DNA from: an uncultured Christensenellaceae bacterium
Lineage (GTDB): Bacteria > Bacillota > Clostridia > Christensenellales > Borkfalkiaceae
Direction of reading: 5' to 3'
Assembly: GCA_910586675.1 (NCBI GenBank)
Contig: CAJUJO010000002.1
Span: 62,001 to 126,000, forward strand
Length of the DNA: 64,000 nucleotides
Positions 17,250-27,348 of this stretch are shown here, piece by piece; the stretch's first letter is position 1, and the number at the start of each line of letters is the position of its first letter. Made by a program: the position numbers and the translations under genes. The notes under the pieces were generated by a model. That model saw nothing but the letters and a program-made list of their open reading frames with translations. It was not told the origin of the DNA and ran no database searches.

Positions 17250-18207
17250 ATACCGCCGTTTTGCCCGCTTTAAGCGATGGGGCGTTCCCGTGATTGCGCT
17301 GGCGGCGGTCGTCGCGCTGGCGCTGCTGCAATATTTTTGCCCGTTGCAGAATTTGCTGCTTGCATATGCCTTTCCTGAGCTTCGCGCAGGGGAAATGCGC
17401 GTGCACTTTCTCGATATAGGGCAGGGAGATTGCACCGTCGCGGAATTTCCCGACGGCGAGATTCTGGTCGTGGACGGCGGCGGGGATTCTCGCCGTTCGC
17501 GCGATATGCTGACGCGCTACATAAAGGGCATCGCGCCTTCTTCTATCACGCTGCTTTTAACGCATGCCGACGGCGACCACTTCGGCGGCATGGCGCATAT
17601 CATTCAAACGTTCGGCGCGAAAAAGCTGTATCTTCCCGTAATTGGGAGCGATGTGCCCGAATATAAACGCTTGCTGGATTGCGCCGCTTCCGCGGGGTGC
17701 GAAACGGAAACGCTTTCCCGTTACGGCGCGATTCGTTTCTTTGGCGGAGCTTACGCCGTCTGTATCTCGCCCTATTCCGTCGGCGAGGAGAACGAAAACG
17801 AATCTTCCGCCGTGCTGTGGATGAGCTGTTCGGGCGTGAATTTTCTGCTCGGCGGGGATATTTCCGCTTCGCGCGAACGCTTGCTCCTTGCCGAATACGG
17901 GGCGGATGAAACAATCTTCGATAGCGGCGATTTATCCGTTCGGCTCGAAGAGACGGATATTCTGAAAGTTTCCCATCACGGTTCGGGAAGTTCATCTTCC
18001 CTGGAATGGCTTTCTCTTCTCGGCATGCAGACGGCGATCGTATCCTGCGGGCGGGGGAACGCCTATTCTCACCCCGCGGGCGGCGCGTTGGAGCGGATCA
18101 AAGCCGCTTCTCCCGCCTGTAAAATTTATCGCACGGACGAGCTCGGGTGCGTGCTCGTAAATATCGCAAACGGAAAATATACCGTTCTTACGGATTATTT
18201 GGAGTAA
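17212..18207 (+). CDS. ComEC/Rec2-like stand-alone metallo-beta-lactamase protein
   Basis: 331 residues from ATG 17212, which has GGGGGA eight bases upstream; the start lies inside the patatin gene. One N-terminal membrane anchor (VPVIALAAVVALALLQYF), then an extracellular MBL domain like the C-terminal domain of ComEC: FLDIGQGDCTV, THADGDHFGGM, LGGDI and SHHGSGSSSS. The competence-channel part of ComEC is missing, as in many Firmicutes proteins of this class. Likely an extracytoplasmic phosphodiesterase or nuclease; role inferred. Confidence 0.8.
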   Translation: MRSMTQDTDSYVKYRRFARFKRWGVPVIALAAVVALALLQYFCPLQNLLLAYAFPELRAGEMRVHFLDIGQGDCTVAEFPDGEILVVDGGGDSRRSRDMLTRYIKGIAPSSITLLLTHADGDHFGGMAHIIQTFGAKKLYLPVIGSDVPEYKRLLDCAASAGCETETLSRYGAIRFFGGAYAVCISPYSVGEENENESSAVLWMSCSGVNFLLGGDISASRERLLLAEYGADETIFDSGDLSVRLEETDILKVSHHGSGSSSSLEWLSLLGMQTAIVSCGRGNAYSHPAGGALERIKAASPACKIYRTDELGCVLVNIANGKYTVLTDYLE

Positions 18208-18211
18208 CCTT

Positions 18212-19345
18212 ATGAAAATCACCACATCGGGAGAATCGCACGGGAAGGGGCTCTTCGCTATCGTCGAAGGTCTGCCCGCGGGGCTTACCCTTGACCTTGC
18301 TGAAATCAACGCCTGTCTTGCCCTGCGCCAGAGCGGCTACGGCAGGGGAGCGCGGCAGAAAATAGAAAGCGATAAGGCGGAGATCCTTTCGGGCGTGCGC
18401 AATCGAACGACGCTCGGCAGTCCCGTAACGCTCGCCGTATTCAATCGCGATTACGAAAATTGGAAAGAGTACATGGCGCCCGAAGGGTGCGACGTTTCCG
18501 CCCGTCGTATAACCAAGGTCCGCCCGGGGCACGCAGACCTTACGGGCATGAAGAAGTTCGGAACGGACGACGCGCGCAACGTTTTGGAGCGCGCGTCCGC
18601 GCGGGAAACGGCGGCGCGCGTCGCTGCGGGAACGCTTTGCCGTCAATATCTGCGCGCGCTCGGCGTGGAAATTGCGGGCTACGTGCGCGAAGTCGGCGAA
18701 GTCGCCGACGGCGGAGAATATAATTTCGAGCAGATCAAATCGGATAGGCTTTCCGAACTCGGCATGATGAACGATTCCGTACAGGCGCGGGCGATGGAGT
18801 ATATCGACGCGTTGAAGGAGGAGGGCGACACCTGCGGCGGCATTATAGAACTTCGCGTAAAGGGGTTAAAGAGCGGCTTCGGAAGCTGCATGACCTATTC
18901 GGAGAAGCTGGACGCCCGCCTTTGCGCCGCGCTCATGAGCGTGCAGGCGGTAAAGGGCGTGGAAGTCGGACTCGGGTTCGGCGCGGCGCGTTTGCGCGGC
19001 AGTTTGGTGCACGACGAAATTTTTTACGATAAGGAACGCGGTTATTTCCGCAATACCAACCGTGCCGGCGGCATAGAGGGAGGGATGTCCAACGGGGAGG
19101 AAATGATTCTCCGCGCGGCGATGAAGCCCATCCCTACGCTCATGAAGGGGTTGAATACCGTCGATACCGATACTCTTTCTCCCGCGAAAGCGGCGACGGA
19201 GCGCAGCGACGTGTGCGCCGTTACCGCCTGCGAAATCATTCTCGAAAGCGCGCTGTGCGCCGAGCTTGCCGCCGTCGTTTCCCTGCGGCTGGGCGGTGAT
19301 ACGATGGAAGAGGTTAAGGAACGCTACGGGAGGCTCCCGCAATGA
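18212..19345 (+). CDS. aroC: chorismate synthase
   Basis: 377 residues. Converts EPSP to chorismate with reduced FMN. Motifs: SGESHGKGLFAIVEGLPAGL at the N-terminus, GRGARQKIESDKAEILSGV, RPGHADLTGMKKF, RAGGIEGGMSNGE and the C-terminal RSDVCAV. First of five consecutive shikimate genes; its stop overlaps the aroB start. Confidence 0.97.
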   Translation: MKITTSGESHGKGLFAIVEGLPAGLTLDLAEINACLALRQSGYGRGARQKIESDKAEILSGVRNRTTLGSPVTLAVFNRDYENWKEYMAPEGCDVSARRITKVRPGHADLTGMKKFGTDDARNVLERASARETAARVAAGTLCRQYLRALGVEIAGYVREVGEVADGGEYNFEQIKSDRLSELGMMNDSVQARAMEYIDALKEEGDTCGGIIELRVKGLKSGFGSCMTYSEKLDARLCAALMSVQAVKGVEVGLGFGAARLRGSLVHDEIFYDKERGYFRNTNRAGGIEGGMSNGEEMILRAAMKPIPTLMKGLNTVDTDTLSPAKAATERSDVCAVTACEIILESALCAELAAVVSLRLGGDTMEEVKERYGRLPQ

Positions 19346-20397
19346 AACGGTTTTCCATTCATGCGGAACAGAAAGGGGAATGCAGCGAAATTATCTGCGG
19401 AACAAACGCGCTTTCGGCGCTTTCCGAACTGCCCGCGCGCGATACGCTGGTATTTACCGACGAAAACGTGTTTCGCCTTTACCGCGATGCGTTGGCGCGG
19501 TATTTTCCGCAATGCCCCGTGCACGCCATGCCCGCAGGCGAGCAAAATAAAACGCAGGAAACGCTTTTCGCGCTTCTCGGTGCGATGGCGGATGCAGGAA
19601 TGCGCCGCAACGGGCGAATCGTCTGTTTGGGCGGCGGCGTCGTCGGGGACGTCGGCGGGCTTGCATCCGCGCTTTACATGCGCGGCATCGAATGCGTTCA
19701 GATTCCCACTACGCTTCTCGCGCAGGTGGATTCCTCCGTCGGCGGCAAGACGGCGATCGACTTTTACGGCGTCAAAAATCTCGTCGGCGCGTTCAAGCAG
19801 CCCGAACGGGTCATCGCCGATCCCGTATTTTTCAAAACTCTTCCCGCGCGGGAGATCCGCTGCGGGCTGGGCGAAATCGTCAAGCACGGCGCGCTGTGCG
19901 GGGAACTGTTCGATAAGCTTCGGGAAAACAAAAACCGGCTGACCGATTTGACCTTTTTGGCGGAAATCGTATCCGAAAATATCGCCTTCAAGGCTAGGGT
20001 TGTCGAAAAGGACGCGCGCGAAGCGGGTTTACGGAAGTGCCTGAATTTAGGTCATACGACGGGGCACGCGCTCGAATTGTTCGACGGAACGCTTTCGCAC
20101 GGCGAATACGTGCTCGTCGGCATTCTGTACGAGGCGGAGCTCGCCAGGCGCTATACCGAATGCGACGAAGCTTATCTCGCGCAGTTGAAAGAGATTGCCC
20201 TCTGCGCGCTCGGCGGCATGCCCGACCTTCCGCCCGCGGAAGATGCGGCGCGCTTCGCCTTGCTCGATAAAAAGAATACGCAGGCGGGAACGGTTACGGT
20301 AACCGCGCCTACGGCGCGGGGGGAATACGCTTTGCTCGAAATTCCTTTCGGCGAATACGCAGCGGCGCTCGCGCAAATTCGGGAGGAATTATGTTGA
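19342..20397 (+). CDS. aroB: 3-dehydroquinate synthase
   Basis: 351 residues. Cyclises DAHP to 3-dehydroquinate using NAD and a divalent metal. NAD-binding GGGVVGDVGGL, the active-site stretch PTTLLAQVDSSVGGKTAI, FKQPERVI, and metal ligands in LNLGHTTGHALE and SHGEYV are all present. Overlaps aroC and aroE by a few bases. Confidence 0.97.
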   Translation: MKRFSIHAEQKGECSEIICGTNALSALSELPARDTLVFTDENVFRLYRDALARYFPQCPVHAMPAGEQNKTQETLFALLGAMADAGMRRNGRIVCLGGGVVGDVGGLASALYMRGIECVQIPTTLLAQVDSSVGGKTAIDFYGVKNLVGAFKQPERVIADPVFFKTLPAREIRCGLGEIVKHGALCGELFDKLRENKNRLTDLTFLAEIVSENIAFKARVVEKDAREAGLRKCLNLGHTTGHALELFDGTLSHGEYVLVGILYEAELARRYTECDEAYLAQLKEIALCALGGMPDLPPAEDAARFALLDKKNTQAGTVTVTAPTARGEYALLEIPFGEYAAALAQIREELC

Positions 20398-21227
20398 AGC
20401 TCGCAGTCATCGGCAAGGACGTTTCGCAGTCTTTAAGTCCCGCAATGCACCGATTTATTCTCGAACGCCTCGGCGAAACGTGCTTGTACGAAGCGGTGTC
20501 CGTTCCGCCCGAAGAATTTTCTTCCCGCGCGGAAGAGCTGTTCGACAAATACGGCGCGTTTAACGTAACCATTCCGTTTAAGGCGGATATTATTCCTTTT
20601 CTTACGGAGCTACGGGGGGACGCCGCTACGTTCGGTGCCGTCAATACCGTGCTTTCGCGCGAGCGGGCGGGATATAATACCGACGGATACGGCTTCCTTC
20701 TCATGCTGAAAAATGCGGGGCTTTCGGTCAAAGGCAAGAGCGCGCTCGTGCTCGGCGCGGGCGGCGCGGGCAGGAGCTGCATCAAAAAGCTCATCGACGA
20801 AGGCGCGGAGGTTTTTGCCTTCGAGCGCGACGAAAGCAGGCTGAGAGCCGTGCATGATGAATTCGGGGGATTCACCCCGCTTTCGCGCGTGCCGCTCCGC
20901 CCGTACGATATCGTCGTCAACTGCACGGGAATCGGCATGCACAGGACGGTGGGGCAGACGCCCGAAATCAGAGGAGAGGACGGTGCTTGCCGCCCTGTCG
21001 GGCGGGAGCTTCTGTCCCTTTGCGGCGCGGCGGTGGATCTCATCTATGTGCCGGCGAAATCGGAATTTCTCCGCATTGCGGAAAGCGAGGGAAAAATGAC
21101 GGTAAACGGCGCGTCCATGCTTTTTTATCAGGCGTACCGCGCCGACTGTATCTTCCTCGGCAGACAGTCCGACGAGGAAGAAGCGAAAAAACTTTGGTTT
21201 GAATTTCACGGAAATTCGGAGGATTAA
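20391..21227 (+). CDS. aroE: shikimate dehydrogenase
   Basis: 278 residues. NADP-dependent reduction of 3-dehydroshikimate to shikimate. Substrate motifs SQSLSPAMH and NVTIPFKADI, catalytic Lys in the latter, NTDGYGF, and the nucleotide-binding VLGAGGAGRSC. The following tail ends with the family-typical QAYRADCIFLGR. Coupled to aroB and followed three bases later by aroQ. Confidence 0.95.
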   Translation: MLKLAVIGKDVSQSLSPAMHRFILERLGETCLYEAVSVPPEEFSSRAEELFDKYGAFNVTIPFKADIIPFLTELRGDAATFGAVNTVLSRERAGYNTDGYGFLLMLKNAGLSVKGKSALVLGAGGAGRSCIKKLIDEGAEVFAFERDESRLRAVHDEFGGFTPLSRVPLRPYDIVVNCTGIGMHRTVGQTPEIRGEDGACRPVGRELLSLCGAAVDLIYVPAKSEFLRIAESEGKMTVNGASMLFYQAYRADCIFLGRQSDEEEAKKLWFEFHGNSED

Positions 21228-21230
21228 TTT

Positions 21231-21653
21231 ATGAAACTGCTTGTTCTCAACGGCGTAAACCTCAACATGACGGGAGTACGCGAAAAGGGCGTTTACGGCG
21301 CGCAGACGCTGGAAGAAATCAACGCCGAGCTTGCCGCGTTCTGCAAGGAGCGCGGGCATTCCGTCGACTTTTTCCAGACGAACGAGGAGGGCGAGCTCTG
21401 TTCCCGAATTCATGCGGCGCAGGGCGTTTACGACGGCATCGTTCTGAACGCGGGCGCGTTCACGCACTATTCTTACGCCTTGCGCGACGCGATCGCGTCG
21501 GTTTCCGTTCCCGTCGTTGAAGCGCACATGTCCAATGTGCACGCGCGGGAGGACTTCCGCAAAAAATCCGTTCTGACCGAGGTCTGCCGCGGCGAAGTGC
21601 TCGGCTTCGGTAAGAACAGCTATAAACTTGCATTGGAGAGTTTCTGGTTATGA
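21231..21653 (+). CDS. aroQ: type II 3-dehydroquinate dehydratase
   Basis: 140 residues, type II fold. LVLNGVNLNMTGVRE (usual NGPNLN reads NGVNLN), the catalytic-loop Tyr in KGVYGAQTLEEI, FFQTNEEGEL, LNAGAFTHYSYALRDAI (usual NPGA reads NAGA) and HMSNVHAREDFR. These two proline losses are small departures; catalytic Tyr, Arg and His remain. Overlaps aroK. Confidence 0.93.
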   Translation: MKLLVLNGVNLNMTGVREKGVYGAQTLEEINAELAAFCKERGHSVDFFQTNEEGELCSRIHAAQGVYDGIVLNAGAFTHYSYALRDAIASVSVPVVEAHMSNVHAREDFRKKSVLTEVCRGEVLGFGKNSYKLALESFWL

Positions 21654-22156
21654 ACGTCGTTCTTTGCGGCATGATGGGCGTCGGCAAGACGAGCGTCGGC
21701 ATTAAAATTTCCGAACTTACGGGCAGGCGCTGGTTTGATACCGACGTCGTGATCACCGACCGCCACGGAAGGATTTCCGATTTATTCGAGTTTTACGGGG
21801 AAGCGCATTTCCGCGCGCTGGAAACAGACATCGTGCGCGAGCTTTCGGGTAAAGATAACCTTGTCATTTCCACGGGCGGCGGGCTGGTGTTGAAGCCCGA
21901 AAACAGCGAAATGCTCAAAAACGGCGGCAAGATTTTCTTTCTCCGCGCGCGGATCGACACGCTTCTCTCCCGCGTGCGCGCCGACGATTCCCGCCCGCTC
22001 CTGCGGGAAAAGACCAAAATGTCCGAACGGCTGGGCGAGCTCCTGCGCGAACGCGGTCCCGTCTACGAACACGTCGCCGATTATATCATAGATACCGACG
22101 GAAAGACGGTGGAAGAGGTCGCGCGCGAAGTCGTCGCGCTTGCGGAGCAGGCATGA
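21650..22156 (+). CDS. aroK: shikimate kinase
   Basis: 168 residues. P-loop GMMGVGKTSVG, shikimate-binding DTD in FDTDVVI, ISTGGGLV and the lid region DDSRPLL. Phosphorylates shikimate at position 3. The next step, EPSP synthase (aroA), is not encoded in this window although aroC, which uses its product, is the first gene of the cluster. Confidence 0.95.
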   Translation: MNVVLCGMMGVGKTSVGIKISELTGRRWFDTDVVITDRHGRISDLFEFYGEAHFRALETDIVRELSGKDNLVISTGGGLVLKPENSEMLKNGGKIFFLRARIDTLLSRVRADDSRPLLREKTKMSERLGELLRERGPVYEHVADYIIDTDGKTVEEVAREVVALAEQA

Positions 22157-22854
22157 AAACGGCGATCATAACGGGCGGGACGCGCGGCATAGGGCTTGAT
22201 GTCTGCCGCTTGCTTCTGCAAAAGGGATACGCCGTAACGGCGACCTATTCCCGCGGCGAAGAGGACGCCCGCCGTGCGCGGGAGCTGCTGCCCGAAGCCC
22301 GCTTCGCCCGCGCCGACGTATCGGACGAGCGCGCCGTCGCCGATTTATTCGCAAATACGCCCGCGCCCGATATTCTCGTCAACAACGCGGGAATTGCTCT
22401 GTTTTCGCAGGTGCAGGATACTTCGCTCGGCGATTGGGAACGCGTTATGTCCGTCAACGCGGGCGGCGTGTTTTTGTGCTGTAAATACGCTGCAAAGAAG
22501 ATGATTCCCCGCGGCAAGGGTGCAATCGTCAACTTAGCTTCCATTTGGGGGCAGACGGGCGGTAGCTGCGAGAGCGCGTATTCCGCCTCCAAGGGCGCGG
22601 TGATCGCCTTCACGAAGGCGCTTGCAAAGGAGCTCGCGCCTTCGGGGATCTCCGTCAACTGCGTGTCGCCCGGTGCAATCGATACCGTGATGAACGCCCG
22701 TTTGAGCGAGGAGGAGAAACGCCTTTTGTGCGAAGAAATTCCATTCGGAAGATTGGGAAGGGCGGAAGAGGTCGCGGAAGCCGTCGTGTTTTTGGCGGAG
22801 AGCGGCTATATTACGGGGCAGACGCTCGGCGTAAACGGCGGCATGCTGATTTGA
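22153..22854 (+). CDS. short-chain dehydrogenase, FabG-like
   Basis: 233 residues. Rossmann motif GGTRGIGLDV, NNAG, catalytic Ser in LASIWG, YSASKGAV (Tyr and Lys) and CVSPGAIDT. Overall shape and the LGRAEEVAEAV...GYITGQTLGVNGG ending resemble 3-oxoacyl-ACP reductase FabG. No other fatty-acid genes are near; translational coupling to aroK suggests it travels with the shikimate operon. The exact substrate cannot be read from sequence. Confidence 0.8.
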   Translation: MKTAIITGGTRGIGLDVCRLLLQKGYAVTATYSRGEEDARRARELLPEARFARADVSDERAVADLFANTPAPDILVNNAGIALFSQVQDTSLGDWERVMSVNAGGVFLCCKYAAKKMIPRGKGAIVNLASIWGQTGGSCESAYSASKGAVIAFTKALAKELAPSGISVNCVSPGAIDTVMNARLSEEEKRLLCEEIPFGRLGRAEEVAEAVVFLAESGYITGQTLGVNGGMLI

Positions 22855-22884
22855 TTGCATGCATTCATAGCAACAGGCGGTTGC

Positions 22885-22913
22885 TTGCTTTTTGCCTTTC
22901 GCCGTGATACACT
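22885..22913 (+). promoter_or_regulatory. promoter of the XRE/zinc-ribbon gene
   Basis: TTGCTT (22885-22890), 17-base spacer, TACACT (22908-22913), about 30 bases before the ATG at 22946. Confidence 0.5.
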
Positions 22914-22945
22914 GAAAGAAAATCAAACGGTTCGAGGTGAATGCA

Positions 22946-23386
22946 ATGGAAGTAAAGGATATTTTATTAGAGCTACGCAAGAAGAACAATCTGACGCAGG
23001 ACGAGCTTGCGGAAAAGGCGTTTGTTACGCGGCAAGCCGTTTCGCGTTGGGAAACGGGGGAAACCACCCCGAACGTAGATACCCTGAAATTGCTTTCAAA
23101 GCTGTACGGCGTATCCATCAACACGCTTTTAGGTGCTCCCCGCCGATTGATCTGTCAATGCTGCGGTATGCCGCTCGAAGACGATACGACGAGCAGGGAG
23201 CCCGACGGTTCGTTTAACGAGGATTATTGCAAGTGGTGCTATACGGACGGAAAATTCGTGTATTCCGATTTGGGAGAACTTGTCGACTTCCTCGTCGGGC
23301 ATACGGCGAACGAAAACTGGCCCGCCGAAAGCGCGAAAAAGTTTTACGAAGAACAGCTTCCCAAACTCAACCACTGGAAGAAATAA
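22946..23386 (+). CDS. XRE regulator fused to a putative zinc-ribbon domain
   Basis: 146 residues from ATG 22946, with GAGGTG at 22934-22939; a GTG at 22937 overlaps that site. Residues 1-65 are an HTH (LTQDELAEKAFVTRQAVSRW, then LYGVSINTLLG). The rest is a cysteine domain with CQCCGMPL and YCKWCYTDGKF, a four-to-five Cys zinc site, then a helical tail. Such XRE plus zinc-ribbon fusions occur widely in Clostridia; target unknown. Single-gene unit with its own promoter and terminator. Confidence 0.8.
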   Translation: MEVKDILLELRKKNNLTQDELAEKAFVTRQAVSRWETGETTPNVDTLKLLSKLYGVSINTLLGAPRRLICQCCGMPLEDDTTSREPDGSFNEDYCKWCYTDGKFVYSDLGELVDFLVGHTANENWPAESAKKFYEEQLPKLNHWKK

Positions 23387-23398
23387 GAGTTTTATAAA

Positions 23399-23438
23399 GC
23401 GCGTTTTGCTCCTTTGCGGGGGCTGGGCGCGTTTTTTT
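23399..23438 (+). terminator. intrinsic terminator after the XRE/zinc-ribbon gene
   Basis: Stem built from GCGCG, TTTT, GCTCC against GGGGC, TGGG, CGCGT with several G-U pairs, followed by seven T at 23432-23438. A plausible but imperfect stem. Confidence 0.65.
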
Positions 23439-23516
23439 CTGTGTTTTTTTGTAAAAAATCAAAATAAATTCCGAAAAAAAGAGGAGTTTTTCGTCGATTT
23501 GTCGAAATAATATCCG

Positions 23517-24509
23517 ATGAAGGAAAAAACGTACGAAAAAGAGAGAGCTTTTCTTTCTCCCTATGCGAAAAAGTCGGAGGAGAGCTCGGGCAGGCAAAGA
23601 AGCGAAACGCCCTGCGCGATGCGCACCGAGTTTCAACGGGACAGGGACAGGATCATATATTCCAAGGCGTTCCTGCGTTTGAAGAATAAGACGCAGGTAT
23701 TCTTTGCGCCCGACGGCGATCACTACATGTCCCGATTGACGCATACGCTCGACGTGAGCCAGATCGCCCGTTCGCTCGCGCGGTGTCTTTCCTTGAACGA
23801 AGATTTGGCGGAGGCGATCGCGCTCGGGCACGATCTGGGGCATACGCCCTTCGGGCACGTCGGCGAACGTGTGCTCGCCAAGCTCTCGCCGTGCGGATTC
23901 CGCCACAGCGAGCAGTCGCTCCGCGTCGTCGACGTGCTGGAAAAGGACGGCAAGGGGCTTAATCTTACGTTCGAGGTGCGCGACGGCATCGTAAATCATA
24001 CCAAGAGCGGCAATCCTTCCACCTTGGAAGGGGCGGCGGTTTCGCTCGCCGACCGCATCGCTTATATCAATCACGACATCGAGGATGCACTCCGCGCCGG
24101 CTTTTTGAAGGAGGACGAGCTTCCGAAAGATGCCGTTTCCGTGTTCGGGCGGGATACGAGCGCGCGCATCAATGCCGCCATTCTCGATATTTACGCCGAA
24201 TCGGAGGGAAAGCCGTTCGTGAAAATGTCGGAGGAAAAGCGGCAGGCGCTGGACGAGCTGCGCTCCTTCATGTTCGAGCATGTGTACGAGCGTTCAAACA
24301 GGCTCATTCAGGAGAGCGCGGAACGAATGCTCTGCGAGCTGTATACATACTTCACCGACCGCCCCGAAGAGCTTCCCGCGCTTTATCGGGCGACGTTGGA
24401 AAGCGAGGGGCGCGACCGTGCGGTATGCGATTATCTGTCGTCTATGACGGATAAGTATGCGGTATCGGTGTTCAAACGCCTGTTCGTACCGCGGGAGGGA
24501 AGCGTATGA
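23517..24509 (+). CDS. dgt: deoxyguanosinetriphosphate triphosphohydrolase-like protein
   Basis: 330 residues, HD-domain dNTPase. Metal ligands: RLTHTLDV (His), GHDLGHTPFGH (His-Asp) and the later LADRIAYINHD (Asp). The N-terminal RDRDRIIYSKAFLRL motif is typical of bacterial dGTPase-like proteins. Converts dNTP to nucleoside and triphosphate. No obvious Shine-Dalgarno directly before the ATG. dgt-dnaG-rpoD is a conserved Clostridia arrangement and the stop overlaps dnaG. Confidence 0.9.
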   Translation: MKEKTYEKERAFLSPYAKKSEESSGRQRSETPCAMRTEFQRDRDRIIYSKAFLRLKNKTQVFFAPDGDHYMSRLTHTLDVSQIARSLARCLSLNEDLAEAIALGHDLGHTPFGHVGERVLAKLSPCGFRHSEQSLRVVDVLEKDGKGLNLTFEVRDGIVNHTKSGNPSTLEGAAVSLADRIAYINHDIEDALRAGFLKEDELPKDAVSVFGRDTSARINAAILDIYAESEGKPFVKMSEEKRQALDELRSFMFEHVYERSNRLIQESAERMLCELYTYFTDRPEELPALYRATLESEGRDRAVCDYLSSMTDKYAVSVFKRLFVPREGSV

Positions 24510-26281
24510 CGGATAGCGTATATTCCGATTTCTTGCGTACGCTCAAAGAAAAAAACGACATTGTGGAAGTCATCGGCTCCTATATCAAGTTGGAGCGCAA
24601 GGGATACGGCTATTGGGCGTGCTGCCCCTTTCACCACGAAAAGACGCCCTCCTTTTCCATTAACGCCGCCGACCGGTATTATCATTGCTTCGGCTGCGGC
24701 GTATCGGGCGACGTCGTAAAATTTGTGCAGGAATACGAAAACGTCGATTTCTTGCAGGCGGTTCAGATCCTTGCCGCCCGCGCGAAGTTGGACGTACCCG
24801 CTTACGACGATAAGACGGCGGAAAAGAACGCGGAAATCAAGCGCAAGAAGGACAGGCTGTTGCAGCTCATGCGCACGGCGGCGCGCTTTTACCTTAATAA
24901 CCTCTATTCGGGAAGCGCGGAAGCGCATCTCGAATATCTTGCAGGTCGAAAATTACAGCCCACGACGGTGAAGAAGTTCGGCATCGGCGCTTCGCTTGAT
25001 TTCACGTCGCTCCCGCAAAATTTGCTGGGGCAGGGCTTCACGCCCGAAGAGTGCGTGGAAAGCGGCGTTTGCGTCCGCTCCGACAGCGGACGGCTGACCG
25101 ACGCGCAGGGCGAGCGGCTCATTATTCCCATCATCAACCAGATGGACGAGGTGATCGCCTTCGGCGGGCGGCTGTTGAAGAAGTCCGACCGCGCCAAATA
25201 TAAGAACACGAAGGAAACGCTCCTGTTCAACAAGAGCAAGAGCCTGTTCGGAATCAACCTCGTCAAAAAACTTCGCCGCGCGGGTGGGCTGTCCTCGCTC
25301 ATCATGGTGGAAGGGTATATGGACGCCATTTCCCTCTATCAGGCGGGCTTTCAAAACGTCGTTGCGAGCATGGGCACCTCGCTCACCAAGGAGCAGGCGC
25401 GCCTGTGCAAACGGTATTCGGAGAACGTGTTCATCAGTTACGACGGCGACTTCGCGGGACAGAAAGCCAATCTGCGCGGGCTGGAAATTTTGAAGGATGA
25501 GGGAATCAAGGTGCGCGTCGTACCCATGCCCGACGGGCTCGATCCCGACGACGTGATCAAGACTTCGGGCGCGGAAGGGTATAACGCCTGCCTCGAACGG
25601 GCGATGCCCCTCATCGACTTCCGCATTCACGCCGCGCAAATCAAATACGATTTGTCCAAGACGGACGAAAAGCGCGATTTCGTGCGGGAAGCGCTCTCCA
25701 TCGTAAAGGAAGCGGAGAGCGCAACCGAGCGCGAGGAGCTCGTTAAAAAGATTTCCGAGGTTTCGGGTGTGAGCAGGTCGGCGCTCGCGCGCGATTTGGA
25801 ATCGGTTCCCGCTTCTGCGGAAGAAAAGCGCGCGCCTTCGCCCGCTCTTCCGAAGGAGGACAATTCCGACAGGGAGCGCAAGGCGGCGCGGTTCATCATC
25901 GCGGCGTGCCTTCTGAATAAGCCTTACGCGCGTGCGTGCGATTTGTCCGAATTGGATTTCGGCAACGACGAGCTCCGCACGATTTCCGATTATATCCTAA
26001 AGGGTAGGGCGGAAGGGCGGATTCGCCCGAGCGGACTGTTCGATATTATGCAATCGGACGGCGAGCTTTCCGAGGTGCTCAATCTCGATTACGGCGATAA
26101 CTTAGACGGCTTGCGCGCCGAACGGTACTTTTACGACAGCGTGCGCACCTTAAAGCGAAAGACGCTGAACGAGAAAATTTCCCGCGCGCGGGAAGAATTC
26201 GGCGCGGCAAAGACGCAGGAAGAGAAAAACGCCGCGCTCTTGCGGCTCAATGAACTGACCAAACGACTGAAAAACGGGTAA
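24506..26281 (+). CDS. dnaG: DNA primase
   Basis: 591 residues. CHC2 zinc finger near 37-62 ([11 protein letters not shown], then [10 protein letters not shown]); RNA-polymerase-like core with FGGRLL; TOPRIM near 265-345 ([24 protein letters not shown], and the DGLDPDD loop); C-terminal helicase-binding part after about 430. Synthesises RNA primers at the replication fork. Upstream of rpoD as in the macromolecular-synthesis operon. Confidence 0.97.
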   Translation: MTDSVYSDFLRTLKEKNDIVEVIGSYIKLERKGYGYWACCPFHHEKTPSFSINAADRYYHCFGCGVSGDVVKFVQEYENVDFLQAVQILAARAKLDVPAYDDKTAEKNAEIKRKKDRLLQLMRTAARFYLNNLYSGSAEAHLEYLAGRKLQPTTVKKFGIGASLDFTSLPQNLLGQGFTPEECVESGVCVRSDSGRLTDAQGERLIIPIINQMDEVIAFGGRLLKKSDRAKYKNTKETLLFNKSKSLFGINLVKKLRRAGGLSSLIMVEGYMDAISLYQAGFQNVVASMGTSLTKEQARLCKRYSENVFISYDGDFAGQKANLRGLEILKDEGIKVRVVPMPDGLDPDDVIKTSGAEGYNACLERAMPLIDFRIHAAQIKYDLSKTDEKRDFVREALSIVKEAESATEREELVKKISEVSGVSRSALARDLESVPASAEEKRAPSPALPKEDNSDRERKAARFIIAACLLNKPYARACDLSELDFGNDELRTISDYILKGRAEGRIRPSGLFDIMQSDGELSEVLNLDYGDNLDGLRAERYFYDSVRTLKRKTLNEKISRAREEFGAAKTQEEKNAALLRLNELTKRLKNG

Positions 26282-26292
26282 CGGAGGAATCC

Positions 26293-27348
26293 ATGAACAT
26301 TACAGAGCAAAAACTCGGCGAACTGATCGAAACGATCGCCGTAAACTTCAAAATGAAGGGAAGCATTTCCACCAACAATCTCTGCGATTTGCTGGAAAAG
26401 TACGAGCTCACGCCCACGCAGATCGAAACGGTGTACAAGCAGCTTCCCGAAAAGGGCATTCAGATTTTCGACGAGGACGAACGCGACAGGGAACTGTTCG
26501 AGCAGGCGCTCTCCGACATCGGGCTGGACGACCCCGTCAAGATGTACCTTAAAGACATCGGGCGGGTGCCCCTTCTTTCGGGCGAGGAGGAAATCGAGCT
26601 TGCGCGGCTCATGCAGGAGGGGGACGAGATCGCAAAGCGCCGTTTATCGGAAGCCAATCTGCGGCTTGTCGTTTCCATCGCGAAGCGCTATGTAGGGCGC
26701 GGCATGCTCTTTCTCGACCTTATTCAGGAGGGCAATCTCGGGCTTATGAAGGCGGTGGAAAAGTTCGATTATCAGAAGGGCTTCAAGTTCTCCACCTACG
26801 CGACCTGGTGGATCCGTCAGTCCATCACCCGCGCCATTGCCGATCAGGCGCGCACCATCCGCATTCCCGTGCACATGGTGGAAACCATCAACAAGCTCAC
26901 CCGCGTATCCCGCATGCTGTTGCAGGAAAACGGCAGGGAGCCTTCCCCGGAAGAGATTGCGGAGGCTATGGAAGTTCCCGTCGAGCGCGTGCGCGAGATT
27001 CAGAAGATTGCGCAGGATCCCGTTTCTCTCGAAACGCCCATCGGAGAGGAAGAGGATTCCCACCTCGGCGACTTTATCGAGGACGACAAGACGCAGACCC
27101 CCGGCGATTCCGTCGCCTTCATCATGCTCAAAGAACAGCTTCTCGGCGTGCTCGATACGCTCACCCCGCGCGAGGAAAAGGTGCTCCGTCTGCGCTATGG
27201 CATCGACGACGGCAAGCCCCGCACGCTGGAAGAGGTGGGAAGAGAGTTTAACGTAACGCGCGAACGCATCCGCCAGATCGAGGCGAAGGCGCTGCGCAAG
27301 CTCCGCCACCCCAGCCGCAGCAAAAAGCTGCGCGACTTCCTCGACTGA
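26293..27348 (+). CDS. rpoD: primary RNA polymerase sigma factor (SigA/RpoD)
   Basis: 351 residues. Region 1.1 remnant at the N-terminus, region 1.2 ([18 protein letters not shown]), region 2 with [20 protein letters not shown], region 3 and region 4 ([20 protein letters not shown]). The length and full region 2.4/4.2 motifs indicate the housekeeping sigma factor, consistent with the TTGACA/TATAAT-like promoters seen here. GGAGG lies upstream. The stop overlaps trmK. Confidence 0.97.
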   Translation: MNITEQKLGELIETIAVNFKMKGSISTNNLCDLLEKYELTPTQIETVYKQLPEKGIQIFDEDERDRELFEQALSDIGLDDPVKMYLKDIGRVPLLSGEEEIELARLMQEGDEIAKRRLSEANLRLVVSIAKRYVGRGMLFLDLIQEGNLGLMKAVEKFDYQKGFKFSTYATWWIRQSITRAIADQARTIRIPVHMVETINKLTRVSRMLLQENGREPSPEEIAEAMEVPVERVREIQKIAQDPVSLETPIGEEEDSHLGDFIEDDKTQTPGDSVAFIMLKEQLLGVLDTLTPREEKVLRLRYGIDDGKPRTLEEVGREFNVTRERIRQIEAKALRKLRHPSRSKKLRDFLD

